64,000 nt of DNA from Deroplatys truncata. Lineage: Eukaryota; Arthropoda; Insecta; Mantodea; Mantidae. A program made the position numbers and the translations under genes. The stretch is from the NCBI GenBank assembly GCA_030765065.1, contig CM060978.1:55704421-55768420 (forward strand). Direction: 5' to 3'. Each line of letters begins with the position of its first letter. Positions within the stretch are counted from its first letter, which is position 1. This document shows, piece after piece, positions 23,318-33,779 of this stretch. The notes under the pieces are model-generated. The model made no database searches. It was not told the DNA's origin and was given only the letters and a program-made list of their open reading frames with translations.

Positions 23318-24125
23318 TTGTATTCCACCCAAAAATTCGATACCTAGATTTCACCGGAAATGCATGTTTTGAGACCCCCTGAATCCAGAAAAAACATTTT
23401 TGGTAACATGTCCGTGTGTGTGTCTATGTGCCTGTGAACAGCATAACTCAGAAACGAACAGTCGGATAAACACCAAACTTGGTATTTAGGTTCAGTATCT
23501 TTCAGAGATGCGACACAAAGGTTTTCAAGAAAATCCCCCCACCCCAGATTACCCTTTACATGGAACATTTTTCAAACATTTTAATTTTCTCTAAAATGGC
23601 TCTAAGGATTTTGATTAAAATATCATATGTTTAAGACATTTTCATGACAAATGAAATGTATATCTCGAATTTTCTGGGAATGTCTCCAAAAGTATTCTTC
23701 ATTGTGAACGACTTTTGCATAACTAGTAAACCATAAGAGATAGACAAAATTTTACTACACAAACAATGTAGATCGCATTAAAATACACAATTTATGTCAT
23801 ATACATTTTTTTTGTTGAGTGAACCATTTTCGAGATATTGCTTATTCCCTTAAATTTTCCAATACTTATACTTTTTCTCAAATTCGTTATTCATTTCTTT
23901 TTTTGTCCTGGGAATGCAAGGAGAATGGTATACTCCACATAGCAACCGCCTCTTAAAGTATTTGACTATCGCTTAAAGCCTACCACATTCCCCTTGCATC
24001 TACAAGAAAATTAGCAATAAGATTAACATCTCGATTAACATGAAGCATGTGGAGAATAAGCGTTTGTAAAAATAGTTTGTACAAGAGTAGAGAAAGTCAT
24101 GTGAGTGTAACACATCAGATTTTTT
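23318..24125 (-). repeat. Repeat A copy
   Basis: Starts within the tail block (TATTGTATTCCACCCAAAAA) and runs to AACACATCAGATTTTTTT, about 808 bp. The outermost tail is missing. Confidence 0.86.
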
Positions 24126-24335
24126 TAAAATTGGAATCTAAATTAGCGTCAATTTAAATTGATTCTAAAATGACCATCACAACGTCCTCCAAATAAAACA
24201 TCACTAATGGCATTTACTTTCCCCCATAACATCAAGCAACTTTTATACAAAACATTTTTTTCTACAACGCTTAGTTTTGGGGATATTGTACAGTCTCAAC
24301 TTAAATTGTCCACCCTGTATATTAATCAAAATCGT
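24126..24335 (-). repeat. Foldback-element end (ACAGGGTG family)
   Basis: Shares TCACAACGTCCTCCAAATAA, GCATTTACTTTC and GATATTGTACAGTCTCAACT with the right end of the element at 25,943-27,398. Terminates CACCCTGTAT. Confidence 0.65.
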
Positions 24336-24900
24336 TAGATTCAGTTTTGGACAAATAAAAGATTTCGAAAACTATTCCATGTAAGGGAACTTATATACCA
24401 AGTTTGGTATTTATCCGACTTTTCGTTTTCGAGTTATGCTGTTTACTGACAGACACAGAAAATCTGATGTGACAAGTCACATGACTTTCTCTACCCTCTA
24501 TCGTTTATTAGTGGTATACAAACTAATCTTCTAAAGCGTATTAATTACTCTACTACGTATAGTAGGTAGGGGAAGTAATGCATTCCATCCAAAAATTCCA
24601 TGTTGTAATTTCACCGGAAATATATATTTTGAGGCCAGTTTTAGAGAAAGATCGGTGTGTAAGGTTTTATCTGGATAAACTGGTATTAGCTAGAACACTA
24701 AGGTTTGTAAAAATAGTATGTAGAAGAGTGAGTAGAGAAAGTCTATGATGCTGAGCATTAAATTTTTGTTTTGTATTCGGGATACCTATAAAAGTGTATT
24801 TGAGATCTCGATAACGAATTTTTGGGTGGAACACAATATCCTCTCCACCTAATAGGTGCGTGGTGGAGAAAGTAAAGAGATATACGTCGTAAACACAAGT
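24336..24900. repeat. Several short Repeat A fragments
   Basis: Plus fragment 24,336-24,475 (aatcaaaatcgttagatt ... gttatgctgttta), plus head 24,455-24,540, minus tail about 24,541-24,640 (TACTACGTATAGTAGGTAGG), and tail-like pieces to about 24,870. A scrambled, old region. Confidence 0.55.
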
Positions 24901-25319
24901 GAACAGGTGATAAGATTGACATCGTATGGCGTGAGAGTTTATTGTACGATGTGAACAGTATTACTGCTTGTTGTGACAACAGTTTAGTTGGAGATTCCTA
25001 CAGATCAGCTCCCATGTTGGACTGACTCGAGAGATAAATGTTCACTTGGCACTGAGTGGGCAGTTACAGCCTCGTGCCCAAGTGGAATACAATGTTGTAC
25101 GTCATCAACTTCAGTGGCAACGGATATCACATCTGTGTGGCTAACAAGAAAACTGTATTATATCTTATCTGGAGGAGGCGAGGAGAAGAATGGCAACAGG
25201 GAAGGCTACTGACTCTATTCTGATTCTGCAACATCGAGTTCCTCTACCTATGGCAAATTCACATACCTATATACCTCGATAAAAAATATAACTTCTGTTA
25301 TACGTTTTCAAAGCGATAC
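24901..25319. other. No gene recognised
   Basis: Mixed composition; one 74-codon plus-strand frame (24,988-25,212) without motif. Confidence 0.35.
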
Positions 25320-25925
25320 GGCTATGGTTATTTATGTAAAAGGCGAGGTTTTCTCGGGGCGAGTAAGATGTTTACGGCCGAAGCAAAGCTGAGGCTGGAA
25401 TATCGAAACGATATTCCCCTGCGGTTCGTTCCCACCCTTGCCCATAGGTTTTTTCGGGGTCGTCAGGCGAATGCTGGACTGGTTTCTTTCACTCCCCCCC
25501 AAATTTTTGATCCCACCATTTCGTTCCATTAATCATTTTATTCATCCTTCACCCCGTTTGAGCTCTTTCAGGGTTAGAAGTGTCGGCGATGGTGTTTCGG
25601 TGCAGCGTAATAGGGCAAAAGGATGCTCTCTGCGAAGTTTCTCTGTCCCTCGGTCTTCCGCTGGTTGCCGGGTATAAGGACCGCCCCAGGGAGGGACTCT
25701 ATGTGGTGCGGGGTCCTCGGTCTACCTGTCGAACTGCCGGGGCGTGTACATCTGCAACTGTAGGGACCCTGTCATTGCTGTCCGTCACTCCTGGTTCCAG
25801 CCGCCCGGTGTCTTCCCTTCGGGAGCGCCTCCTTGTGGTGCGTCGGTACAATATCCTACTTCTGGATCGGTGCCGAATCCCCCTCTGCTTCACTATGCTA
25901 ATCCTACGTATAATATTTTGTTTCA
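25320..25925 (+). mobile_element. SINE-like GC-rich repeat S2, copy 1
   Basis: Colinear with 28,535-28,990: GGCGAATGCTGGACTGGTTTC, GGTGTTTCGGTGCAGCGT, GGACCCTGTCATTGCTGTCC, CGTCGGTACAATATCC and TCGGTGCCGA occur in the same order. The overlapping 124-codon and 75-codon frames are not conserved between copies, so I treat it as a non-coding retroposon. Confidence 0.65.
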
Positions 25926-25942
25926 CGCTGTTTGAAATACTT

Positions 25943-27398
25943 TATACAGGGTGAACCATTTAAGTTGAGACTGTGCAATATCTCTAAAACTAAGCGTTGC
26001 AGAAGAAATGGTTTTGAAGTTGCTTGATGTTATGAGGGAAACGGGGGGATTTTTTTAAAGGGGAACCTACCTTTTTATGTTGTTTTCTTACTTCTCATAA
26101 AAAACTAAACAGCATTTGTATAAGGCACTTAGCAATTGTTCTTACACCAGCGTAAATAACAGTGAAATTCTGAATGACTGTGTACCAAGAACGCAATGAA
26201 TGGTTGGACCGTCCATGGATGGTCATCTGAAGGTGGGAACAAACATTTTTTATTTTGTTTCCTTATTCCTCATCACAAAATAAACGGCTTTTTATAAACC
26301 ATTTTCCAATTAGAAAACAACATACAAAATGTAGGTTTCCATTTAAAAAAATCTGATGTGTTACACTCACATGACTTTCTCTACTCTTGTACAATCTATT
26401 TTTACAAACGCCTATTCTCCATATGCTTCATATTAATCGAGATATCGAGATGTCAATCTTATTTGTAATTTTCTTGTAGATGCAAGGGGAATATGGTAGC
26501 TTTTAAGCGATAGTCAAATATTTTATCGCTGGTTGCTATGTGGCGCATTCCATTCTCTTTGCATGTCCAGGACATAAAAAAATGAATAACGAATTTGAGA
26601 AAAAGTATAAGTATTGGAAAATTTAAGGAAATAACAAGCAATATCTCGAAAACGGTTCACTCAACAAAAAAACTGTATATTATATAAGTTGTGTATTTTA
26701 ACGCGATCTACATTTTTTGTGTAGTAAAATTTTGTCTATCTCTTATGGTTTACCAGTTATGCAAAAGTCGTTCATAATGAAGAATACTTTTGGAGACATT
26801 CCCAGAAATTTCGAGATATACATTTCATTTCTCATGACATTATCTTAAACATATGATATTTTCATCAAAATCGTTAGAGCCATTTTTGAGAAAATTAAAA
26901 TTTTCGAAAAATGTTCCATGTAAAGGGTAGTCTGGGGTGGGGGGATTTTCTTTAAAATCTTCGTGTCGCATTCCTGGAAGATACTGAACCTAAATACCAA
27001 GTTTGGTGTTTATCCGACTGTTAGTTTTTGAGTTATGCTGTTCACAGACACACACACACACAGACACACACACACACACAGACACACACACGGACATGTT
27101 TCCAAAAATGCTTTTTTTGGATTCAGGAGGTCTCAAAACATGTATTTCCGGTGAAATCTCGGTATCGAATTTTTGGGTGGAATGCAATACTTCCCCTACT
27201 TACTATACGTAGTAGAGAAAGTAAAAATTAAATTGACCCTAAACTGACCATCATAACGTCTTCCAAACAAAACACGACTAATGGCATTTACCTTTCCCCA
27301 TAATATCAAGCAACTTTTATCAAAAACATTTCTTTCTACAATGCTTAGTTTTGAAGATATTGTACAGTCTCAACTTAAATGATACACCTGTATATATT
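25943..27398 (+). mobile_element. Foldback DNA element with inserted Repeat A
   Basis: The left end (ACAGGGTG, then TTTAAGTTGAGACTGTGCAA, ACTAAGCGTTGCAGA, AGTTGCTTGATGTTATG) is repeated in inverted orientation at 27,290-27,398, giving terminal inverted repeats of about 100 bp. Removing the Repeat A copy at 26,345-27,229 leaves an element of about 570 bp with no coding capacity, so it is non-autonomous. Confidence 0.65.
26345..27229 (+). repeat. Repeat A copy, full length
   Basis: From AAATCTGATGTGTTACACTC to ACGTAGTAGAGAAAGTAAAAA, about 885 bp. Very similar to 5,682-6,579 and inserted in an A/T tract of the foldback element. Confidence 0.9.
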
Positions 27399-27956
27399 GG
27401 TTAAATATTGCCCTGTATATTATGCTGGACATAGACGCAGTCATATGTTTCATATGCTCATTGCAGTTGAAATGAGTTGATGTAATACATGTTGGTAACC
27501 TTGGAGCTTGTACGGTGGCGCCGTCGACGGAGTAACTATCAACTATTTGAAGGATTGTTGAATATGGGACAACAGAAGCATAAAAGCATTATGAAAAGAA
27601 ATATGTGTATAAGTAAATCAATTAAGTTGAGTATTAAGTCTTATTTAATTTATAAAATTAATGCATAAACGCGAAATAATGCAATACGGAATCAAAATGA
27701 TGGTGAAAAGTTATTCTCTTAGTAGATTTATCATTATGTATTAATTAATATGTTGGTGTTGGATTACGAAAAGTAAGTGAAAGGAAAAGCTAAATTTAAC
27801 GTACTGGTTTGGAGACGGGGGAAAAATGAAATTCTAGATAGTATTGTGAATCAGCGGCTATAGCCCAAGCTATTCGGGAGAACAGCGCCGAGCGGTCCGA
27901 GTAAACAACGATAACGCTTGCCAGCGTAAACACCGGACGTGCTATAAGGTGATAAC

Positions 27957-28090
27957 TAGAACTTTCTGGAAGCTTTATCTCTCCCCTTCTCAAGGAAGTA
28001 TGTCGAAATAGTTCCAGAAGGTTCGAAAACCTGGTGGAAGATTTCACTGCCTATATAAGCTTGCGTTCTCGCGCAGTGAGTTCATTTGTG
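27957..28090 (+). promoter_or_regulatory. Heat-shock-type promoter
   Basis: 27,959-27,976 reads GAA-ct-TTC-tg-GAA-gc-TTT, a perfect contiguous heat-shock element. A second, TTC-ca-GAA-gg-TTC, lies at 28,012-28,024, immediately followed by another GAA. TATATAAG is at 28,052-28,059 and an arthropod initiator TCATTT at 28,082-28,087, with its A 32 bp from the TATA start. HSF binding is inferred from these motifs. What it drives is unclear (see next entry). Confidence 0.75.
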
Positions 28091-28534
28091 ACACAGTGCG
28101 GGTCGAGTTCGACAAAGCTGATTTGAGTTAGTGTGCGAGGGAGTTAGCGAAAATGAAAGCGTTTCTGGTTCTCCGAGCGAGTTCTGTGACATCCAGGAGT
28201 GCTACCGCAGAGCGACGGTTGTGGAGGACTTGTATTCGACTCCCGAGTGAAGTGAACTGTCTGGTGTGAAGAGGCTGTGTCATGTATGTAGTGAAGTGAC
28301 GGATAATTGAACTGGTTCGCATTAGTGAAGTGAACTCCCAGTGAAGATAAGCTACATAAAGTGAAGCAGGACACTGAGAACTGAATGACAGTTGGAAGAC
28401 TGGACGAAGCCATATTCTGAAACAAAAATAATAATACATGAGAAAACGTAAACGTGAATTTTCTTGTTGAACTGAAATTATTTTGTATGGTGGACATATG
28501 GCTGCCCACCCGAATAGGATGACTTAGGCGGCAA
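28091..28534 (+). other. 5'-leader-like region without downstream gene
   Basis: Downstream of the heat-shock-type promoter lies about 400 bp rich in AGTGAAGTGA-type words, resembling insect heat-shock or LTR leaders. The first longer-frame ATG (28,487) stops after 11 codons at the boundary with the S2 repeat. No Hsp70 or small-Hsp start is present. It is either a promoter cut from its gene or part of a solo LTR (possible TGTTG start near 27,553). Confidence 0.45.
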
Positions 28535-28990
28535 TGACTGTGGCCCGCATTCGGGAAGTTCCGGAATCCATTCCCGGCAACCGCCTACTCTGGCCCATGG
28601 GTAGTTTTCGTGGTTTTCCCGGGTCGTCGGGTGAATGTTGGAGTGGTTTCTTTCATCCCCCGAATTTCCTGTCCCTCCATTTCATTCATATTTCATCCCG
28701 TTGGTATCTTTCAGCGCCGGAAACGTTGGTGTTTCGGTGCGGCGTGACGGGGTATCCGAATGCCATTGAGGGGCATTGGACTCCCTCTATATGAGTTGGG
28801 GTCCCCTTGTTTGTCTGCTGGAGTGTCTATCTGGATACTTAGAGACCCTATAATTGCTGTGCGTCGCTCTCGTATCCGGCCACCCAGAGTCTCCTCTCGT
28901 CTCACCCTTGCTCCCGGACGCTCCCTCGTGGGACGTAGGTACAATATCCAATCTGAATCGGTGCCGAGTCCTCTCCGTTGTCAATCCTAT
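28535..28990 (+). mobile_element. SINE-like GC-rich repeat S2, copy 2
   Basis: Colinear with 25,320-25,925. Begins with tRNA-like 'ggaatccattcccggc' and TCGTGGTTTTCCCGGG, and ends after CGTAGGTACAATATCC and TCGGTGCCGAGTCC. Confidence 0.7.
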
Positions 28991-29059
28991 TCTACTGGCT
29001 TCCCAAGGTTGCATGGGTAGCTCTAATGAATTAATTTCGTATACCTCCTCTCCCATCTT

Positions 29060-29500
29060 TATAAAATTATTGTAAATGGTGCTATAAAATTTACGACGAA
29101 TCCTCCCACTTATACCTTATAATTGTAATATTGTATAGCCTGGCTATCACAATAACGGGTGAAAAAATAGCCACGTAAATTGCTATTGTAACAAATGAGA
29201 ACACTAGTTACTACTAAACACACTTTGTCACTTAGGTGTTCACACAGCGTAGCAGAAACTTTACGCTTGAAACACTTTTGACACACTTAGAACAGAACAC
29301 AACTGATCCGTCGAATCGAATCACATCTGAACTGCACTCGGCACTACATACTTTTAACTGTCAGAGCTTTTCGACTTCTTGACTGCATTTAAGTTCGTAA
29401 CTTCTTAATTCTGAACTCCCTCACTCGGCATCCTCATATATAGCTCCAGATATGGAGAGGGCTGTTCTAGAAGGGGAGGTTACTAGAACATGCCGAAAGG
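29060..29500 (-). promoter_or_regulatory. Possible second heat-shock-like promoter, minus strand
   Basis: On the minus strand, TTCTAGAA (29,465-29,472) precedes TATATATGAGG (complement of 29,432-29,442). A 5'-leader-like sequence of about 350 bp follows, with AGTGCAGTTCAG and AAGTGTGTCAAAAGTG words. It leads to ATG at 29,056 (MGEEVYEINSLEL...), whose frame runs into the S2 repeat at about 28,990. Only one good TTCnnGAA unit is present, so the assignment is weak. Confidence 0.35.
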
Positions 29501-29670
29501 AATGTAAAACTGCAAGGAAGTGGCACATAATGGGTTCGTTACGCGGTGAAACACATCTCGGTCCCATTTTCTATTTTCGGATCCTAACTCGGTCCCATCT
29601 TCCAAAATGTAAACAATATAGGATAGATGCAAACGTGCTTTGCAGTTTAAAATATACAATTTATTTGAAA

Positions 29671-30480
29671 TAAATTGTTACATTCTCTACCACGTACATA
29701 GTACGTAGAGAGGGTATTGCATTTTACTCAAACATTCGATACGGATATTTCACTGAAGATAATGTTTTGAGTCCCCCTGAATAAAAAAAAGAATTTTTAA
29801 AAAAAGGTCCGTGTATGTGTGTGTCCGTGAACAGCATCTAAAAAACTAAAAGTCGCATAAATATCAAACTTAGTATTTAGGTTGAATATCATCCAAGGAT
29901 GTGACACAAGATTTTCAAGAAAATCCCCCACCTCTAACTACCCTTTATTTTGAACATTTTTTGAAAATTTTGATTTTCTAAAAAATAGCTCTAGCGAATT
30001 TGATTAAAATACCATATACTAAAGATACTTACATGACAAATATAATCTACATCTTGCATTTTCTGGGAATAACCTTTAAAATCCTCTTCATCTGCAAGGA
30101 ATTTTGTATAATCCTGTATAAACATTAAACGTTAAGCGAAAAGTACTACACAATTTATTTCAAATAAGTTTTTTTGTGGCGTAAGCCATTTCTGAGATAT
30201 CCGTTATTAAAGGTTGGAACTGTTCATTTCTTGGTCATTCTTTAAAGTCCTTTCAACAATCAGTTGTTTCTCGCGATTGCATGGAATTTTAAGGTCAGGG
30301 TATATCGTCCACTTCTTAAACATTTGACTATCGCTGTTCTCTTTGTATCCATAACGAAATGTGTAATGTAAAGGTTTATCTCGATTAAAATAAAGTGGAT
30401 AGAAAAAAATAAACTCGTAAGAATAATTTGTATATCAACCCACTAATAAACGATATAGGCTAGAGAAGGTTATGTGAATA
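29671..30480 (-). repeat. Repeat A, diverged subfamily
   Basis: Minus-strand blocks from 'tctctaccacgtacatagtacg' to 'gatataggctagagaaggttatgtga'. The tail palindrome is altered (CGTACATAGTACG). Confidence 0.7.
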
Positions 30481-30600
30481 TATTTTACTTTCCCTAGAAC
30501 CCCTTTACATAAGTAGGGGAGGTATTGCCTTTCACTCAAAAATCGATATCGATATTTCACCGGAAATACATGTTTTGAAGTCCCGGCATACACATGCAGA
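30481..30600 (-). repeat. Repeat A tail fragment
   Basis: 'Tttactttccctagaacc...' to 'aatacatgttttgaagtcc'; only the tail blocks are present. Confidence 0.55.
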
Positions 30601-31331
30601 CTAACACTAGTTTTGCTTTTCCCACACACATACCTGATCGAAATAATCAATAAGGGAGATAAGTTCTAACCCCGGCTGGTGCAATTTCCATGCGAGTTTA
30701 AGACCCGAATCAAGGCACCGAAGTTCTGTATGAGATAGGAACACACAAGAATGTGCAGCGTGCTAAAAGCGTATCCATGTCATGAGAGATTCTTGGCACA
30801 CACACACGCTGAGTATTGTGTCGTGTGAACAGGGAGGAGTAAGCCGATTATCTGATCCCTAAGGGATGCCACAGGCCTTATTAAATCCCGGCCCCTCTAG
30901 CGAAATGATTATCACACATAGATAAGGGGAGATAAATGCAATTTGTGGTGCTAATCTACCGCAATATAAAAAAAAACAGCCATTACAACAACCCCTCAAT
31001 CTAGTATCGTCCTGCATTCGATTTCCAGCCACAGGAGGGAATTTGTGTTTCTTTACAATTATTCCCTGCCCTCTTTAAACCGTTAAAACATAGGATTCAA
31101 ACTGAAGATACCCTCCAGAAGGGCTAAAAGGCAAGTGGATCCTGATTTTACAGCGTTTGAGGATTTTGATTATGAAAATTTAAAAAAAAAATCGTTTGGA
31201 GTACACATAAAGAAAATTAATGCCTCACAGTCTACTCAATTATTCGTATTAATTTTAGAAATAATTCATGTGAACACGTAAATAATGGCCCACACTAAAA
31301 TTGTATACAGAGAACATTTCAATGTATAGTG
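30601..31331. other. No gene recognised
   Basis: Mixed sequence with a poly(A)-like run at about 30,968-30,978 and a B-box-like TTCGATTTCC near 31,020, possibly an old SINE. AT-rich from 31,180. Confidence 0.35.
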
Positions 31332-32092
31332 TGTGAGGCAGTATTTTTAACACTTAAGTGATTTCAGTCTAATTATATAATATCTAAATTCAATAAAAGC
31401 ACGCCTTAAAGCAATATGTGTATGTAATAATATATAAAAAGTGTATATTATAGTCATTTTATATGTTTTTATTATTGTATACATGTGTAATAAAGTTATG
31501 TGAATATATTACGTAATTTAATAATGTAGGAGCTGTAAGAATAATAGGTTAAAAGTTGCTAACAATGAGGTAAGAATGAGGTAACCTTGAGGCAATAATA
31601 AATTAGAAGATTTAATAATGCTACTAGTCGTTCTTGGAGCAACACTAATGTAATTTTGTGACATTTTATAATATAGCCAATCAACTACCAGAAAAAGCTC
31701 TAGGTAAATGAAGGTATTGTATTGGAGTAGGATTAGCCAATCAGAAACTTAAATGGAACAAAATGTACAAATTTAGAAGTCAGTTGCTTGTAGACAGCGC
31801 TCCTAACCGGACGCGAGATGCGTCCTCGAGAAATTTAATACGTATTCGTGTGACGAAAATAGTTTACGTGTTAAAAAGTGCAAGTAATTAATAAAAGAAT
31901 CTCACAGCTCTCTATATCAGTGAAGTGTTATTTAAATTGTGTCAAGAATTAATAAATGTAGTGAAGTAAAAATTATAATCTGTGTAAGCCTACATTCTTA
32001 GTCACACTACTCCCTGCAAAGAAATCCATGTTTCTAACAATAATACTGATGCAGCCGAGGCAAACAAAAGTTATATAATATTTAAAGAAACA
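31332..32092 (+). mobile_element. Solo LTR-like repeat L4
   Basis: Sense orientation, TGTGAGGCAGTATTTTTAAC ... TTTAAAGAAACA, about 761 bp with TG...CA ends. Contains two CCAAT boxes (AGCCAATCAACTACC, TAGCCAATCAGAAAC) and CTCTATATCAGTGAAGTG. No coding region attached. Confidence 0.72.
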
Positions 32093-32235
32093 GTCAAATT
32101 ACAAAGTTAGTATTTATAAATTTGGGACGAAGGCTACCGGGTACTATACGTGCGGTTGCAGCTACTTCAAGTTCGGCTCCCCAACAGTTGAACTACAATA
32201 CAACTCCTACTTCAAATTGGTTTTCCATGCGTGAA
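32093..32235 (+). repeat. Leader segment of L4
   Basis: Starts GTCAAATTACAAAGTTAG directly after the LTR CA end, then GGACGAAGGCTACCGG, CGTGCGGTTGCAGCTACTTC and CGGCTCCCCAACAGTTG. Matches the leaders of L1, L3 and L5. Confidence 0.6.
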
Positions 32236-32395
32236 GCAACAACCTTCTCATGTGACCGAGTGAAGAGCGCCGCGGAAACGTTTAAGACTCGCATTCGGAG
32301 GTCCCAGTTTCGATCCCCGGCTATCACTCACTTTGATCCATGGGTTTTTCGTGGTTTCCCCGGGGGTCGCTAGGCGAATCCGAGTGTGGTTTCTA
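32236..32395 (+). mobile_element. SINE-like repeat S2, copy 3, left half
   Basis: tRNA-like GTTTCGATCCCCGGC, then CCATGGGTTTTTCGTGGTTTC and GGCGAATCCGAGTGTGGTTTC, as in S2 at 25.4 and 28.6 kb. Interrupted after TTTCTA at 32,390-32,395 by the palindromic element. The remainder continues at 50,785. Confidence 0.8.
32390..32395. repeat. Target-site duplication, left
   Basis: TTTCTA directly before the element terminus; an identical copy follows the right terminus. Confidence 0.85.
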
Positions 32396-32439
32396 AGTAG
32401 GATATATAGAGGAATTCGAGCACAGTTTTTTGCGTTTAT

Positions 32440-33370
32440 ATGGGAAAGGATAGGGAAAACGAGGCTAGATGCTAGGTTGAGAGAGTCTTCAAGGAGGAAA
32501 ATGCGTTTATATGCGAGAGATAGGGAATACGAGGGTCGATGCTAGGCTAGACGGGGTTGAAGGAGGGAATGCATCTTATATATGAGAGAGGTAGGGGAAT
32601 ATGAGGAGAAGTGCTAGGCTAGTCAGGAAGGTCTGAATGACAGAGTATACGTCTATATGGGAAAAGATAGGGAAAACGAAGGTAGGTGCTAGGTTGAGAG
32701 AGTCTTCAAGGAGGAAAATGCATTTATATGAGAGATGTAGGAAAACGAGGAAAGGTGTTAGGCTAGGCAGAAGTCGAGGAGTAGAGTAAGGTTTATATGA
32801 GAAGTATAGGAAAACGAGGAGAGGTATTAGGTTAGGAGAATTGAGTTTGTGTTTATAAGGAGAGACGAGAAAACGGAGAGAGATCCTATGCTAGGATAGA
32901 CAGGTGTTAAAGTTAGGTTAGATAGGAAACCAAGGAGTGATACTCAGCTAGAGGGGGGGCAGGAGGGAATGAGCTTTTGAGAGGTAGGGGATACGGGGAG
33001 TGGTGTTAGACTAGACAGGGCTTGAAACGTAGGGCATGGTTTATATGTATGAGAAGTATAGGAACAGGAAGAGGGGTGCTAGGCTAGACAGAGGTTGAGG
33101 AGTAGAGTATAGTTTATATGAGAGGTATAGGAAAACGAGGAGAGGAGTTAGACTAGACAGAGGTCGAGGAGCAGAGTATGGTTTATGTGAGAGTCATAGG
33201 TAAACGAGAGAGGCGTTAGGCTAGACAGAGCTAGAGGAGTAGAGTATGGTTTATATGAGAGGTATAGGAACAGGAGGAGAGGTGTTAGGCTAGACAGGTA
33301 GTGTAGCAGTAGGAATATGGACTTATATACAGGAGAGATAGGGAATAGGAGGTGCTAGACTTGAAAGCGA
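32440..33370. repeat. 68-bp tandem array, left
   Basis: Units built on TTTATATGAGAGGTATAGG..AACGAGGAGAGGTGTTAGGCTAGACAG recur every 68-69 bp (for example at 33,113, 33,182 and 33,250). Outer units are more diverged. Non-coding. Confidence 0.88.
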
Positions 33371-33439
33371 CTTTAGACGTGAACATAATGGAAAACTGTT
33401 TCATGTCAATGTTCTAGACATGCCCATCACGTAACCTAT

Positions 33440-33745
33440 TCAGGGAAAAGGTGACTCGTCAGGGGAAAAAGGTGACTGCTCAGGGAAAAAGGAGGCCCAC
33501 AAAGGGAAAAAGTTGACTAGCAAAGGGAAAAACGTAACCAGCAAAGGGAAAAAGGCGACCAGCAAAGGGAAAAATGTGACCAGCAAAGGGAAAAAGGTGA
33601 CCAGCAAAGGGAAAAAGGCGGCATGCAACGGGAAAAAGGTGACCAGTAAAGGGAAAAATGTCACCAGCAAAGGGAAAAAGGCGACCACCAAAGGGAAAAA
33701 GGTGAGCCATAAAGGGAAAAAGGTGACCTGCAACGGGAAAAGCTA
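33440..33745. repeat. 21-bp minisatellite, left
   Basis: About 14 units of GGTGACCAGCAAAGGGAAAAA with sporadic substitutions. The length is a multiple of three and stop-free, so three long low-complexity frames appear; they are not genes. This array has one more unit than its right-arm partner. Confidence 0.93.
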
Positions 33746-33779
33746 ACCCACTAACACTAACAGGTAAGTAATTCAGGTA

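Noticed and set aside
25580-25954. 124-codon frame in the GC-rich S2 repeat
   Set aside because: Not preserved in the second S2 copy at 28.5-29.0 kb.
28128-28509. Overlapping minus-strand frames of 103 and 121 codons
   Set aside because: They lie antisense to the promoter leader, lack motifs and overlap each other.
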